Shown here piece by piece: positions 1-11,015 of a stretch of 64,000 bases of DNA (the first letter of the stretch is position 1; the number at the start of each line of letters is the position of its first letter). The position numbers and the translations under genes are program-made. The DNA is taken from contig NC_018514.1 of the NCBI RefSeq assembly GCF_000292915.1, positions 248,001 through 312,000 on the forward strand, written 5' to 3'. The notes beneath the pieces are model-generated. The model ran no database searches. It was not told where the DNA came from and saw only the letters and a program-made list of their open reading frames with translations. Source of the DNA: Burkholderia cepacia GG4 (lineage in GTDB: Bacteria > Pseudomonadota > Gammaproteobacteria > Burkholderiales > Burkholderiaceae).

Positions 1-101
1 GGCGGCCGATCGGTGGAACCTGAAATAGACAGTCATCGAAGCCCGCGGCACCGCCTTTCCGCCCGATTCTCCCGCTCGGGAAAATACTGAATCGCGCGAT
101 C

Positions 102-130
102 GTGACAAATCCGGATTCTGTTCCTATGAT
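102..130 (+). promoter_or_regulatory. Probable sigma-70 promoter of the L-fucose operon
   Basis: GTGACA (102-107) and TATGAT (125-130) are separated by exactly 17 bp, which puts transcription start near 137, about 60 nt before the first gene. It lies directly ahead of an uninterrupted same-strand gene run. Assigned by eye. Confidence 0.5.
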
Positions 131-160
131 TGGTTGGACCTTTAGTCCTTTGTGCCAATC
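128..160. promoter_or_regulatory. Candidate repressor operator overlapping the +1 of the fucose operon
   Basis: A dyad with arms GGAC (136-139) and GTCC (145-148) sits inside a wider inverted repeat, GATTGG (128-133) and CCAATC (155-160). It overlaps the -10 element and the expected start point, where a repressor would block initiation. The GntR/FadR-type regulator ending the operon (8682-9443) is the obvious candidate ligand; that link is inference. Confidence 0.35.
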
Positions 161-195
161 GGCCGGCTCGGCCGACTTCGACAGGAGTGGTGCTC

Positions 196-960
196 ATGAG
201 ATTGCAGGGCAAGCGCGCGCTGGTGACGGCGGCCGGGCAGGGTATCGGCCGCGCGACCGCGCTGCGGTTCGCGAGCGAGGGCGCCGACGTGCTGGCGACC
301 GACATCAACGAAGCCGCGCTCGGTCGGCTCGCGGCCGATGCCGAACGCGCGGGCGGCCGGCTGGCGACGCGCCGGCTCGACGTGACCGATGCGCACGACG
401 TCGCGGCACTCGCGGCGCAGGAGCGCGCATTCGACGTGCTGTTCAACTGCGCCGGCTACGTGCACCACGGCTCGATCCTCGAGTGCGACGACGACGCGTG
501 GGCGTTCTCGCTGAACCTCAACGTCACGTCGATGTACCGGCTAATCCGCGCGCTGCTGCCGGCGATGCTGGACGCGGGCGGCGCGTCGATCATCAATATG
601 GCGTCGGCCGCGTCGAGCGTGAAGGGTGTGCCGAACCGCTTCGTCTACGGCACGACGAAGGCGGCCGTGATCGGCCTGACCAAGGCGGTCGCCGCCGATT
701 TCGTCGAGCAGCGCATCCGCTGCAACGCGATCTGCCCGGGCACGATCGAATCGCCGTCGCTGGAGCAGCGGATCGCCGAGCAGGCGCGCACGCGCCAGGT
801 GTCGGCCGACACCGTGCGCCAGGCGTTCGTCGCGCGCCAGCCGATGGGGCGCATCGGCACGGCGGACGAAGTGGCCGCGCTCGCGCTGTACCTCGCGTCG
901 GACGAAGCGTCGTTCACCACCGGCGCGATTCACCTGATCGATGGCGGCTGGTCGAACTGA
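196..960 (+). CDS. SDR oxidoreductase, probable 2-keto-3-deoxy-L-fuconate dehydrogenase
   Basis: A 254-residue classical short-chain dehydrogenase. It has the N-terminal nucleotide motif TAAGQGIG (about residues 10-17), the NCAG loop and a YGTTKAA active site (YxxxK) near residue 150. The start is the ATG at 196, preceded by AGGAG at 183-187; a longer reading from 130 would add residues before the Rossmann strand. First gene of the operon. In the oxidative L-fucose pathway known from Burkholderia this step oxidises 2-keto-3-deoxy-L-fuconate to the 2,4-diketo acid with NAD+, and the next gene is the hydrolase that uses that product. The family fold is certain; the substrate is inferred from context. 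Confidence 0.8.
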   Translation: MRLQGKRALVTAAGQGIGRATALRFASEGADVLATDINEAALGRLAADAERAGGRLATRRLDVTDAHDVAALAAQERAFDVLFNCAGYVHHGSILECDDDAWAFSLNLNVTSMYRLIRALLPAMLDAGGASIINMASAASSVKGVPNRFVYGTTKAAVIGLTKAVAADFVEQRIRCNAICPGTIESPSLEQRIAEQARTRQVSADTVRQAFVARQPMGRIGTADEVAALALYLASDEASFTTGAIHLIDGGWSN

Positions 961-1042
961 CCGCGTCTAGCAGACCGCGTCTGGCCGACCGCGTCGAACC
1001 AACCGCGCCTTTCCATTCACTTTCCGTTTCCGCTTGGACGAC

Positions 1043-1885
1043 ATGAAACTGCTGAGATTTGGCGAAAAACACCATGAAAAACCCGGCCTGCTCGATGCGC
1101 AGGGAAAGATCCGCGACCTGTCGGGCGTGATCGACGACGTCGCCGGCGCTGCGCTGACGCCCGCATCGCTCGCGCGGCTGCGCGACATCGAGCCGTCGTC
1201 GCTGCCGCTCGTCGACGGCGCGCCGCGGCTCGGCGCGTGCGTCGGCCGCGTCGGCAAGTTCATCTGCATCGGGCTCAACTATTCCGACCACGCGGCCGAG
1301 TCGGGCATGGAAGTCCCGAAGGAGCCGGTGGTGTTCGGCAAATGGACGAGCGCGATCTCGGGGCCGAACGACGACGTCGAGATTCCGCGCGGCTCGGAGA
1401 AAACCGACTGGGAAGTCGAGCTCGGCGTGGTGATCGGCCGGGGCGGCCGCTATATCGACGAAGCCGACGCGCTGTCGCATGTCGCGGGCTACTGCGTCGT
1501 CAACGACGTGTCGGAGCGCGAATACCAGCTCGAACGCGGCGGCACGTGGGACAAGGGCAAGGGCAACGACACGTTCGGGCCGCTCGGCCCGTGGCTCGTG
1601 ACGGCCGACGAGGTGCCCGATCCGCACGCGCTGCGGCTGTGGCTGGACGTCGACGACCACCGCTACCAGAACGGCACGACCGCGACGATGGTGTTCCGCG
1701 TGCCGCACCTGATCAGCTACCTGAGCTGCTTCATGAGCCTGCAGCCGGGCGACGTGATCTCGACCGGCACGCCGCCGGGCGTCGGCCTCGGGCAGAAGCC
1801 GCCCGTTTATCTGCGCGCCGGGCAGGTGATCACGCTCGGCATCGACGGGCTCGGCGAGCAGCGTCAGCGCACCGTGCAGGCCTGA
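1043..1885 (+). CDS. Fumarylacetoacetate hydrolase family protein, probable 2,4-diketo-3-deoxy-L-fuconate hydrolase
   Basis: A 280-residue FAH-fold protein. The core shows the family's metal-binding acidic cluster: the EVELGVVIG segment, then [11 protein letters not shown], with the later [13 protein letters not shown] signature near the C-terminus. The start is taken at ATG 1043; a TTG three codons upstream is possible. The enzyme would split the diketo acid hydrolytically into pyruvate and L-lactate, the last step of non-phosphorylating L-fucose breakdown. It follows its presumed partner dehydrogenase by 82 nt and precedes the dehydratase by 23 nt. Other FAH proteins act on aromatic cleavage products, but nothing aromatic surrounds this one. 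Confidence 0.8.
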   Translation: MKLLRFGEKHHEKPGLLDAQGKIRDLSGVIDDVAGAALTPASLARLRDIEPSSLPLVDGAPRLGACVGRVGKFICIGLNYSDHAAESGMEVPKEPVVFGKWTSAISGPNDDVEIPRGSEKTDWEVELGVVIGRGGRYIDEADALSHVAGYCVVNDVSEREYQLERGGTWDKGKGNDTFGPLGPWLVTADEVPDPHALRLWLDVDDHRYQNGTTATMVFRVPHLISYLSCFMSLQPGDVISTGTPPGVGLGQKPPVYLRAGQVITLGIDGLGEQRQRTVQA

Positions 1886-1908
1886 CACCCTTTAATGGAC
1901 GGTTTGCC

Positions 1909-3186
1909 ATGGCTATCATTCGATCGATGCGCGTCCTCGACGTGCGCTTCCCGACCTCGCGCGAGCTCGACGGCTCCGATGCGATGAATCCGGATCCCGA
2001 CTATTCGGCCGCGTACGTTGTGCTCGAAACCGACCGCGACGGGCTCGAAGGCCACGGACTCACGTTCACCATCGGGCGCGGCAATGAAATCTGCTGCGCG
2101 GCGATCGACGCGATGCGTCACCTCGTCGTCGGCCTCGATCTCGACTGGATTCGCGAGGACATGGGCCGCTTCTGGCGGCACGTCACGTCGGACAGCCAGT
2201 TGCGCTGGATCGGCCCCGACAAGGGCGCGATCCACCTGGCGACGGGGGCGGTGGTCAATGCGGTGTGGGACCTGTGGGCGAAGGCGGTGGGCAAGCCGCT
2301 GTGGCGGCTCGTGGCCGACCTGAGCCCCGAGGAAATCGTGCGCGCGATCGATTTCCGCTACCTGACCGACTGCCTGACGCAGGACGAAGCGCTCGACCTG
2401 CTGCGCCGGCAGGCGCCCGGCAAGGCGGCGCGGATCGCGGCGCTCGAGCGCGACGGCTACCCGTGCTACACGACGTCGGCGGGCTGGCTCGGCTACAGCG
2501 ATGACAAGCTGCGCCGGCTGTGCCGCGAGGCGGTGGACGCCGGCTTCGACTACGTGAAGCTGAAGGTCGGCGCGAACCTGGAGGACGACATCCGCCGCGT
2601 GACGATCGCGCGCGAGGCGATCGGCCCCGAGCGCAAGCTGATGATCGACGCGAACCAGGTGTGGGAGGTCGACGAGGCGATCGACTGGGTGCGCGAGCTG
2701 GCGTTCGCGAAACCGTGGTTCATCGAGGAGCCGACGAGCCCCGACGACGTCGAAGGGCATCGCAAGATCCGCGACGCGATCGCGCCCGTGCAGGTCGCGA
2801 CCGGCGAGATGTGCCAGAACCGGGTGCTGTTCAAGCAGTTCATCGCGCGCGGCGCGATCGACGTCGTGCAGATCGACGCGTGCCGGCTGGGCGGCGTGAA
2901 CGAGATTCTCGCGGTGCTGCTGCTGGCCGCGAAATACGGGCTGCCGGTGTGTCCGCATGCGGGCGGCGTCGGGTTGTGCGAATACGTGCAGCATCTGTCG
3001 ATGATCGACTACGTGTGTATTTCCGGCACGAAGGAAGGGCGCGTGACCGAGTACGTCGATCACCTGCACGAGCATTTCGTCGAACCGTGCGTCGTGCGCG
3101 GCGCGGCGTACATGCCGCCGACGGCGCCCGGCTTCTCGATCGAGATCAAGCCCGAATCGCTCGAGCAGTATCGATTCCGAGGTTGA
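1909..3186 (+). CDS. L-fuconate dehydratase (enolase superfamily)
   Basis: A 425-residue enolase-superfamily acid-sugar dehydratase. Visible features are the KLKVGAN catalytic-lysine motif, metal ligands in [19 protein letters not shown] and ATGEMCQN, and the acid/base histidine in CPHAGGVGL. The insert-rich N-terminal half and the length match the L-fuconate dehydratase group (EC 4.2.1.68), which removes water from L-fuconate to give 2-keto-3-deoxy-L-fuconate. The start is the ATG at 1909, 23 nt after the preceding stop; upstream in-frame sequence overlaps the FAH gene and is not protein-like. All catalytic residues appear intact. Confidence 0.87.
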   Translation: MAIIRSMRVLDVRFPTSRELDGSDAMNPDPDYSAAYVVLETDRDGLEGHGLTFTIGRGNEICCAAIDAMRHLVVGLDLDWIREDMGRFWRHVTSDSQLRWIGPDKGAIHLATGAVVNAVWDLWAKAVGKPLWRLVADLSPEEIVRAIDFRYLTDCLTQDEALDLLRRQAPGKAARIAALERDGYPCYTTSAGWLGYSDDKLRRLCREAVDAGFDYVKLKVGANLEDDIRRVTIAREAIGPERKLMIDANQVWEVDEAIDWVRELAFAKPWFIEEPTSPDDVEGHRKIRDAIAPVQVATGEMCQNRVLFKQFIARGAIDVVQIDACRLGGVNEILAVLLLAAKYGLPVCPHAGGVGLCEYVQHLSMIDYVCISGTKEGRVTEYVDHLHEHFVEPCVVRGAAYMPPTAPGFSIEIKPESLEQYRFRG

Positions 3187-4047
<861 letters not shown>

Positions 4048-4059
4048 AGGCAGCGCTCC

Positions 4060-5598
4060 ATGCAACCGGACCCGAACCTGAACCCCGCGCCGCCGCTGAT
4101 TGCGTTGAGCGGCGTCAGCAAGCGCTTTCCGGGCGTGCAGGCGCTCGACGATTGCCGGTTCGACCTGCGCGCCGGCGAAGTGCATGCGCTGATGGGCGAG
4201 AACGGCGCCGGCAAGTCGACGTTGATGAAGATCCTCGCCGGCGTCTACCAGAAGGATGGCGGCGAGATCCGGATGGACGGCCGCGCGGTGGAGATCGCCG
4301 ATCCGCGCGCCGCACAGGCGCTCGGGATCGGCATCATTCATCAGGAACTGAACCTGATGAACCACCTGAGCGTCGCGCAGAACATCTTCATCGGCCGCGA
4401 GCCGCGCGGCCGCTTCGGCGTGTTCGTCGACGAAGACAAGCTCAACCGCGACGCGGCCGCGATCTTCGCGCGGCTGCGGCTCGATCTCGATCCGCGTACG
4501 CCGGTCGGCCGGCTGACGGTCGCGAAGCAGCAGATGGTCGAGATCGCGAAGGCGCTGTCGTTCGATTCGCGCGTGCTGATCATGGACGAGCCGACCGCCG
4601 CGCTGAACAACGCGGAGATCGCCGAGCTGTTCCGCATCATCGGCGACCTGCGCGCGCACGGCGTCGGCGTCGTCTACATCTCGCACAAGATGGACGAGCT
4701 GCGCCAGATTGCCGATCGCGTGACGGTGATGCGCGACGGCAAGTACGTCGCGACCGTGCCGATGGCGGACACGTCGATGGACGCGATCATCGCGATGATG
4801 GTCGGCCGTCAGCTCGATACGACGTTCCGTACGCCGCCCGATACGTCGGCGAACGCCGTCGCGCTCGAGGTACGCGGGCTGTCGCGCGGCCGCGCGATCC
4901 GCGACGTCGGTTTCACGCTGCGGCGCGGCGAGATCCTCGGCTTCGCGGGGCTGATGGGCGCGGGCCGCACCGAGGTCGCGCGCGCGGTGTTCGGCGCGGA
5001 TCCGGTCGACGCGGGCGAGATCCGCGTGCACGGCAAGACCGTGACGATCCGCACGCCGGCCGATGCGGTCGCGCACGGGATCGGCTATCTCTCCGAGGAT
5101 CGCAAGCACTTCGGGCTCGCGGTCGGCATGGACGTGCAGAACAACATCGCGCTGTCGAGCATGCAGCGCTTCGTGCGCCGCGGCGTGTTTCTCGATGCGC
5201 GCGACATGCGCGCCACCGCGCAGTCGTACGTGCGGCAGCTCGCGATCCGCACGCCGTCGGTCGCGCAGCCCGCGCGGCTCCTGTCGGGCGGCAACCAGCA
5301 GAAGATCGTCATCGCGAAGTGGCTGCTGCGCGACTGCGACATCCTGTTCTTCGACGAACCAACCCGCGGCATCGACGTCGGCGCGAAAAGCGAGATCTAC
5401 AAGCTGCTCGACGCGCTCGCCGCCGACGGCAAGGCGATCGTGATGATCTCGTCGGAACTGCCCGAGGTGCTGCGCATGAGCCACCGGATCCTCGTGATGT
5501 GCGAAGGGCGCGTGACCGGCGAATTGCGCGCGGCCGAGGCCACGCAGGAAAAGATCATGCAGTTCGCGACGCAGCGCGAGTCGACCGTATTGTCCTGA
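4060..5598 (+). CDS. Sugar ABC transporter ATP-binding protein (RbsA/XylG type)
   Basis: A 512-residue tandem ATPase with two ABC domains. The first carries Walker [10 protein letters not shown] (about residues 47-55), Walker [11 protein letters not shown] and the switch histidine in YISHKMDE. The second has the degenerate first motif GLMGAGRTE, the signature LSGGNQQK and [10 protein letters not shown], typical of the carbohydrate-uptake-2 (CUT2) class, where the second site is imperfect. It energises a monosaccharide importer with the permease and binding protein that follow. Spacing is 12 nt after the SDR gene and 18 nt before the permease gene. Confidence 0.93.
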   Translation: MQPDPNLNPAPPLIALSGVSKRFPGVQALDDCRFDLRAGEVHALMGENGAGKSTLMKILAGVYQKDGGEIRMDGRAVEIADPRAAQALGIGIIHQELNLMNHLSVAQNIFIGREPRGRFGVFVDEDKLNRDAAAIFARLRLDLDPRTPVGRLTVAKQQMVEIAKALSFDSRVLIMDEPTAALNNAEIAELFRIIGDLRAHGVGVVYISHKMDELRQIADRVTVMRDGKYVATVPMADTSMDAIIAMMVGRQLDTTFRTPPDTSANAVALEVRGLSRGRAIRDVGFTLRRGEILGFAGLMGAGRTEVARAVFGADPVDAGEIRVHGKTVTIRTPADAVAHGIGYLSEDRKHFGLAVGMDVQNNIALSSMQRFVRRGVFLDARDMRATAQSYVRQLAIRTPSVAQPARLLSGGNQQKIVIAKWLLRDCDILFFDEPTRGIDVGAKSEIYKLLDALAADGKAIVMISSELPEVLRMSHRILVMCEGRVTGELRAAEATQEKIMQFATQRESTVLS

Positions 5599-5616
5599 TT
5601 CAGACGCCTACCGATC

Positions 5617-6654
5617 ATGTCCAACGATACGCATCCCGTCCCGCCCATTGCTTCCGGCGACACGCCGGCCGCCGCATCGAGCCTGAAGTCACGCTTCTTC
5701 AACCCGGCCGCGCGGCAGAAGCTGCTCGCGTTCGCGAGCCTCGTGCTGCTGATCGTGTTCTTCAGCATCGCGTCGCCAAACTTCCTCGACGTCGACAACC
5801 TCGTGACGATCCTGCAGGCCACCGCCGTGAACGGTGTGCTGGCCGTCGCCTGCACGTACGTGATCATCACGTCGGGCATCGACCTGTCGGTCGGCACGCT
5901 GATGACGTTCTGCGCGGTGATGGCGGGCGTCGTGCTGACGAACTGGGGCATGCCGCTGCCGCTCGGGATCCTCGCAGCGTTGTGCTTCGGCGCGCTGTCG
6001 GGCAGCGTGTCGGGCTTCGTGATCGCGAAGATGAAGGTGCCGCCGTTCATCGCGACACTCGGGATGATGATGCTGCTCAAGGGGCTGTCGCTCGTGATCT
6101 CGGGCACGCGGCCGATCTACTTCAACGACACGCCGGGCTTCACGTCGATCGCGCAGGATTCGCTGATCGGCAACCTGATTCCCGCGCTGCCGATCCCGAA
6201 CGCGGTGCTGATCCTGTTCGTCGTCGCGATCGGCGCGTCGATCGTGCTGAACCGGACCATCTTCGGCCGCTACACGTTCGCGCTCGGCAGCAACGAGGAA
6301 GCGCTGCGGCTGTCCGGCGTGAACGTCGACGCGTGGAAGATCGCGGTCTACACGTTCAGCGGCGCGGTGTGCGGGATCGCCGGGCTCCTGATCGCATCGC
6401 GGCTGAATTCCGCGCAGCCCGCGCTCGGGCAGGGCTACGAGCTCGATGCGATCGCCGCCGTCGTGATCGGCGGCACGTCGCTGTCGGGCGGCGCGGGCAG
6501 CATCGTCGGCACCATCATCGGCGCGTTCATCATGAGCGTGCTGACCAACGGCCTGCGCATCATGTCGGTCGCGCAGGAATGGCAGACGGTCGTGACGGGC
6601 GTGATCATCATCCTCGCCGTCTACGTGGACATCCTGCGCCGGCGTCGCCGCTAA
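5617..6654 (+). CDS. Sugar ABC transporter permease (RbsC type)
   Basis: A 345-residue polytopic membrane protein of the CUT2 permease family. After a polar N-terminus of about 30 residues there are some eight to ten hydrophobic segments, including LLAFASLVLLIVFFSIASP and the conserved SGIDLSVGT region. The C-terminal stretch AAVVIGGTSLSGGAGS is the family's EAA-like coupling region that contacts the ATPase. It forms the channel for the sugar, probably L-fucose by operon context. It ends with the usual arginine-rich cytoplasmic tail. Confidence 0.92.
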   Translation: MSNDTHPVPPIASGDTPAAASSLKSRFFNPAARQKLLAFASLVLLIVFFSIASPNFLDVDNLVTILQATAVNGVLAVACTYVIITSGIDLSVGTLMTFCAVMAGVVLTNWGMPLPLGILAALCFGALSGSVSGFVIAKMKVPPFIATLGMMMLLKGLSLVISGTRPIYFNDTPGFTSIAQDSLIGNLIPALPIPNAVLILFVVAIGASIVLNRTIFGRYTFALGSNEEALRLSGVNVDAWKIAVYTFSGAVCGIAGLLIASRLNSAQPALGQGYELDAIAAVVIGGTSLSGGAGSIVGTIIGAFIMSVLTNGLRIMSVAQEWQTVVTGVIIILAVYVDILRRRRR

Positions 6655-6739
6655 CGCACGCACGTGCCATGCATCCGCTTATCCGCTTCACCGCCGGCCG
6701 GGCCGGCATGTCAGACGATACCAACCAAGGAGACGTGAA

Positions 6740-7681
6740 GTGATCAGGAGCAAGGTGTTGAACGCGATCGTCGGGCTGACGTTCGCCGTCGGCGTCACGG
6801 CCGGCGCGCAAGCGCAGGAAGCCTACATCCCGCTGATCTCGAAGGGCTTCCAGCATCAGTTCTGGCAGGCCGTGAAAGCGGGCGCGCTGCAGGCCGCCAG
6901 GGACTACAAGGTGAAGGTGACGTTCGAAGGCCCCGAAACCGAGGCGATGGTCGACAAGCAGATCGACATGCTGTCGGCCGCGATCGCGAAGAAGCCGGCC
7001 GCGCTCGGCTTCGCGGCGCTCGACAGCAAGGCCGCGCTGCCGCTCCTGAAGAAGGCGCAGGCCGAGAAGATCCCGGTGATCGCGTTCGACTCGGGCGTCG
7101 ACAGCGACATCCCGGTCACCACCGCCGCGACCAACAACAAGGCAGCCGCGTCGCTCGCCGCCGACAAGCTCGCCGCGCTGATCGGCGACGAAGGCGAGGT
7201 GGCCGTGGTCGCACACGACCAGACGAGCCGCACCGGCATCGATCGCCGCGACGGCTTTCTCGAGCGGATGAAATCGGCGCATCCGAAGGTGCAGGTCGTG
7301 ACCGTGCAGTACGGCGAAGGCGACCAGTTGAAGTCGACCGAGGTGACGAAGTCGATCCTGCAGGCGTATCCGAGACTCAAAGGCTTGTTCGGCACCAACG
7401 AAGGCTCGGCGATCGGCGTGGTCAACGGCGTGCGAGAAATGAAGCGCAAAGTCGTGATCGTCGGCTACGATTCGGGCAAGCAGCAGAAGGACGCGATCCG
7501 CAGCGGGCTGATGGCCGGCGCGATCACGCAGAACCCGGTCGGGATCGGCTACAAGACCGTCGAGGCGGCCGTGAAGGCGATCAAGGGCGAGAAGCTGCCG
7601 AAGGTCATCGATACCGGTTTCTATTGGTACGACAAGACCAATATCGACGATCCGAAGGTCGCGGCGGCGCTGTACGACTGA
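6740..7681 (+). CDS. Sugar ABC transporter substrate-binding protein (RbsB type)
   Basis: A 313-residue periplasmic binding protein of the ribose/galactose class. It starts with a GTG at 6740 behind AAGGAG (6727-6732). The first 25 residues are a Sec signal peptide with a probable cut after AQA, before QEAYIPL. The mature part has the two-lobe architecture: the FDSGVDSDIPVTT region closes lobe one and VVIVGYDSGKQQ falls in lobe two. It captures the sugar for the permease just upstream. The ligand is inferred from the neighbouring fuconate enzymes; L-galactose or D-arabinose are possible alternatives. Confidence 0.91.
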   Translation: MIRSKVLNAIVGLTFAVGVTAGAQAQEAYIPLISKGFQHQFWQAVKAGALQAARDYKVKVTFEGPETEAMVDKQIDMLSAAIAKKPAALGFAALDSKAALPLLKKAQAEKIPVIAFDSGVDSDIPVTTAATNNKAAASLAADKLAALIGDEGEVAVVAHDQTSRTGIDRRDGFLERMKSAHPKVQVVTVQYGEGDQLKSTEVTKSILQAYPRLKGLFGTNEGSAIGVVNGVREMKRKVVIVGYDSGKQQKDAIRSGLMAGAITQNPVGIGYKTVEAAVKAIKGEKLPKVIDTGFYWYDKTNIDDPKVAAALYD

Positions 7682-7719
7682 GCGTGCCGCAGCGGGCGAC
7701 GGCGACACGCGAGGACACC

Positions 7720-8610
7720 ATGGGCGCAGTACGTATCGATTCTCATCAGCACTTCTGGCGGTATCGCGCGGCCGACTATCCGTGGATCGGCCCCGGTATG
7801 GGCGTGCTCGCCCGCGACTACCTGCCCGATGCGCTGTGGCCGCAGATGCGTGCGCAGGCGCTGCGCGCGTCGATCGCGGTGCAGGCGCGCGGCGGGCGCG
7901 ACGAGACGGCATTCCTGCTCGATCTCGCCCGTGACGACGCGCACATCGCGGCCGTCGTCGGCTGGGAGGATCTCGGTGCGCCGGAACTCGCGGATCGCAT
8001 CGCCGCATGGCGCAGCCCGAAGCTGCGCGGCTTTCGTCACCAGGTGCAGGACGAGGCCGATGTCGGCGCGTTCGTCGCCGACCCCGCTTTCAATCGCGGC
8101 GTCGCGTGGCTGCAGGCGAACGGCTACGTGTACGACGTGCTCGTGTTCGAGCGTCAGTTGCCGGACGTGCGCACGTTCTGCGCGCGGCACGACGCGCACT
8201 GGCTCGTGCTCGACCACGCCGGCAAGCCCGCGCTCGCCGAGTTCGACCGCGACGCGACGGCGTTCGCGCGCTGGCGCGCCGGATTGCGCGAGCTGGGCGC
8301 GCTGCCGCATGTGGTGTGCAAGCTGTCGGGGCTCGTGACCGAGACGGACTGGCGGCGCGGCCTGCGCGCGCCGGACATCCGGCACATCGAGCATTGCCTC
8401 GATGCGGCGCTCGACGCGTTCGGGCCGCAGCGGCTGATGTTCGGATCGGACTGGCCCGTGTGCCTGCTCGCCGCGTCGTATGACGAAGTGGCATCGCTGG
8501 TCGAGCGCTGGGCCGAAGCGCGGTTGTCGGCGGCCGAGCGCGACGCATTGTGGGGCGGCACGGCCGCGCGTTGCTACGCGGTGCCGGGCGACCCGAAGCC
8601 CGGCATATAA
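7720..8610 (+). CDS. Amidohydrolase family 2 protein, probable L-fuconolactonase
   Basis: A 296-residue COG3618 amidohydrolase. It opens with the metal motif RIDSHQHFW (HxH), has the DHAGKP histidine in the middle and MFGSDWPV, whose aspartate is the catalytic base, near residue 247. The ATG at 7720 starts the protein just before the conserved first strand. This family includes the characterised L-fucono-1,4-lactonase of Burkholderia multivorans, which opens the lactone made by fucose dehydrogenase. Its place between the transporter and the regulator completes the set of five pathway enzymes in this operon. Confidence 0.85.
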   Translation: MGAVRIDSHQHFWRYRAADYPWIGPGMGVLARDYLPDALWPQMRAQALRASIAVQARGGRDETAFLLDLARDDAHIAAVVGWEDLGAPELADRIAAWRSPKLRGFRHQVQDEADVGAFVADPAFNRGVAWLQANGYVYDVLVFERQLPDVRTFCARHDAHWLVLDHAGKPALAEFDRDATAFARWRAGLRELGALPHVVCKLSGLVTETDWRRGLRAPDIRHIEHCLDAALDAFGPQRLMFGSDWPVCLLAASYDEVASLVERWAEARLSAAERDALWGGTAARCYAVPGDPKPGI

Positions 8611-8681
8611 AATAGGTGCGAACGGCCTGTCGTCTCATTCGTCAGGCCGTCCGCAACGCAACCGCTTACCTGTATCAACGT

Positions 8682-9443
8682 ATGTCCATCCAGCCGATTC
8701 AGAACCGCCGCCTCTACCAGCAGATCGCCGACAAGCTCAGTGCGATGATCGAGTCCGGCGATTTTCCGCCGGGCAGCTATCTGCCGCCCGAGCGCGAACT
8801 GGCCGAGCAGTTCGGCGTGTCGCGCACGTCGGTGCGCGAGGCGCTGATCGCGCTTGAAGTGCGCGGGCGCGTCAGCGTGCGCGTCGGCGACGGCGTGAAG
8901 GTGCGTCAGCCCGAAGCGGCTGCCGTACCGGCGCCGCAGATCGACACGAAGGTCGCGCCGTTCTCGATCGTCGAGATCGATCCGGAGCTCGGCATCGCGC
9001 TCGACCTCGATACCGAGATCCCGCCGTTCGCCTTGTTGCAGGCGCGCCGGCTGATCGAGCCGGAAGCCGCGTCGCTCGCCGCGAAACACGGCTCGGACGC
9101 GCAGATCGAAGGGATCCACGACGCGTTTCTGCGCAACCAGGAAGACAACCGCAGCGGCTCGCTCACGCATCCGGGCGACCGGCTGTTCCATATCCGTATC
9201 GCGGAAGCCAGCGACAACCCTGCGTATGCGCTGATGATCAAGCAGTTGCTCGCGCACAAATACGACCTGATGTTCCAGCGGCTGCAGTCGCTGTACATGC
9301 CCGACGACATGCCGCACCGGTCGGAGCAGGAGCACCGCGCGATCCTCGACGCGATCCGCGCGCGCGATCCGGAGGCCGCGCGCCGCGCGATGGCCGAGCA
9401 TCTCGACGAAGTGATCAGGATCTTCGGCCGCGCGCTCGACTGA
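8682..9443 (+). CDS. GntR/FadR-family transcriptional regulator of the fucose operon
   Basis: A 253-residue regulator with an N-terminal winged helix (PPERELAEQFGVSRTSVREAL, about residues 34-54) and an all-helical FCD ligand-binding domain containing the family's metal-binding histidines (for example FHIRIAEAS and the final HLDEVIRIF). The start is placed at ATG 8682; an in-frame ATG at 8616 would add 22 residues lacking family character. It is the last gene of the operon, 71 nt after the lactonase, so autoregulation through the operator near 128-160 is plausible. The likely inducer is a pathway intermediate. Confidence 0.85.
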   Translation: MSIQPIQNRRLYQQIADKLSAMIESGDFPPGSYLPPERELAEQFGVSRTSVREALIALEVRGRVSVRVGDGVKVRQPEAAAVPAPQIDTKVAPFSIVEIDPELGIALDLDTEIPPFALLQARRLIEPEAASLAAKHGSDAQIEGIHDAFLRNQEDNRSGSLTHPGDRLFHIRIAEASDNPAYALMIKQLLAHKYDLMFQRLQSLYMPDDMPHRSEQEHRAILDAIRARDPEAARRAMAEHLDEVIRIFGRALD

Positions 9444-9459
9444 GCGTGGGCGTTCAGAA

Positions 9460-10701
9460 TCAGAAGCGGTCGGCGCGGTAGGGTGCGGGATCGGTAAACG
9501 GCGTTTCGCCCGTCATCATCTCGGCCAGCAGGCGGCCCGAGACGGGGCCGAGCGTCAGCCCGTGATGGTTGTGCCCGAACGCGAACCACAGCCCGCGATG
9601 CGCGGGCGCGGGACCGATCACCGGCCGCATGTCGGGCGTGCACGGCCGGAAGCCGAGCCACGGCTGCGGGTCGAGCCGCTCGCCGAAGCCGAACACCGGG
9701 CGCGCGACGCGTTCCGCGCGTTCGAGCTGCACGCCCGTTGGCGGCAGGCCGCGCCGTGCGATCTCGACGCCGGTGGTGAGCCGCAGCCCGCGCCGCATCG
9801 GCGCGATCACGTAGCCGTATTCGCGATCGACGATCGGCGCCGACGGCGCGCCGCGTTCGGACGGCGCGTAGTGCATGTGATAGCCGCGTTTCTCGCGCAG
9901 TGGAATCTTGTAGCCGAACTTGCCGAACACCGTGTCGGACCACGGGCCGAGCGCGACGACGACGGCCGGCGCGGCGATCTTGCCGTGCTCCGTCGTGACC
10001 TGCCAGCCGGGCGATAGCGCGTCGAGGCTCGCAGCATCGCCGTTGAGCAGCGTGCCGCCGCCTTGCACGAACAGTTGCGCGTAGGTTTTGACGAGCGCGG
10101 ACGGATCGACGACGCTTTTCGGGTCGAGCCAGTGCAGCGCGCCGCAGAAGCCGGCCGCGAGGCTCGGTTCCTGCGCACGCAGGGTGGCGGCATCGAGCGG
10201 CGTGATGCCGAGCCCGTGGCGGCGCGCGGTGAGCCCGGCCTCGGCCACCGCACGGTCGAACGCGGCCGGCGTGCGGAACGCTTCCATCCAGCCGCTCGCG
10301 CGGATCAGTTCGGTTGCGCCGGCCCGCGCGATCAGCGCGTCGTGCTCGACGATGCAGCGCTCGATCAGCGGCAGCATGTCGCGCGAGGCTGCCGCGTGGC
10401 GCAGCGGTGCCGATTCCCACCAGAAACGCGCGAGCCACGGCGCGAACGCGGGCAGTGATGTGCTGTGCCAGTAGAGATCGGTCGAGCGGTTCAGCGCGTA
10501 GCGCATCAGCGTGAACGGACTGCGCGGGAACGGATACGGTTCGACCGACGAGCGCTCGATGAGCCCCGCGTTGCCGAAGCTCGTGCCTTCGCCGGGCGCA
10601 CCGCGATCGACGAGGGCGACCTTGCGGCCGCGATCCTGCAGGTGCAGCGCCGCGGAAACACCGACGATGCCTGCGCCCAGAACGATGACGTCGAAGTCCA
10701 T
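9460..10701 (-). CDS. FAD-dependent D-amino-acid dehydrogenase-like oxidoreductase (DadA family)
   Basis: A 413-residue flavoenzyme of the DAO superfamily. The N-terminus VIVLGAGIVGVSAALHL is the dinucleotide-binding fold (GxGxxG), followed by DRGAPGEGTSFGNAG, the conserved flavin-contact region. The C-terminal GFRPCTPDMRPVIGP and FAFGHNHHGLTLGP blocks are typical of DadA and related imino/amino-acid dehydrogenases, which pass electrons to the respiratory chain. The start is the ATG at 10701; in-frame sequence further upstream is not conserved in kind. It converges on the fucose regulator gene with a 16-nt gap. The substrate cannot be read from sequence. Confidence 0.8.
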   Translation of the reverse strand: MDFDVIVLGAGIVGVSAALHLQDRGRKVALVDRGAPGEGTSFGNAGLIERSSVEPYPFPRSPFTLMRYALNRSTDLYWHSTSLPAFAPWLARFWWESAPLRHAAASRDMLPLIERCIVEHDALIARAGATELIRASGWMEAFRTPAAFDRAVAEAGLTARRHGLGITPLDAATLRAQEPSLAAGFCGALHWLDPKSVVDPSALVKTYAQLFVQGGGTLLNGDAASLDALSPGWQVTTEHGKIAAPAVVVALGPWSDTVFGKFGYKIPLREKRGYHMHYAPSERGAPSAPIVDREYGYVIAPMRRGLRLTTGVEIARRGLPPTGVQLERAERVARPVFGFGERLDPQPWLGFRPCTPDMRPVIGPAPAHRGLWFAFGHNHHGLTLGPVSGRLLAEMMTGETPFTDPAPYRADRF

Positions 10702-11015
10702 GAGGGAAGACGAAATGAACGGTTGAAGATCGCCACTCGGCGTCGGCGACGAGCGCTTCGGGCCGGTGCTCGGAATTGCAAGCGAATGATCAGCAAGGAT
10801 ACTCGCGAACGAGGCGATGCGCGAATCGGGCCCGCTTGCGCGAGGGGCGAGGTTGTCGTGACGGGTGCTCAGGTTGTACGCTAGGCCCCCGGCCATACGA
10901 AGCCGGATACGAAGCAGTCGCGCGAATTGCGCTTTTCTCTTCCGGAATGATTGACGAACCTGGAAGGGGGCGATTCCGCCGCGTTTGCCAACTGGACGGG
11001 TCATCTGAGAGCGCA
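10702..11015. other. Divergent intergenic region
   Basis: 314 nt between the reverse flavoenzyme and the forward membrane protein. It must hold both promoters, but no convincing hexamer pair, operator or RNA structure was seen. Confidence 0.4.
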
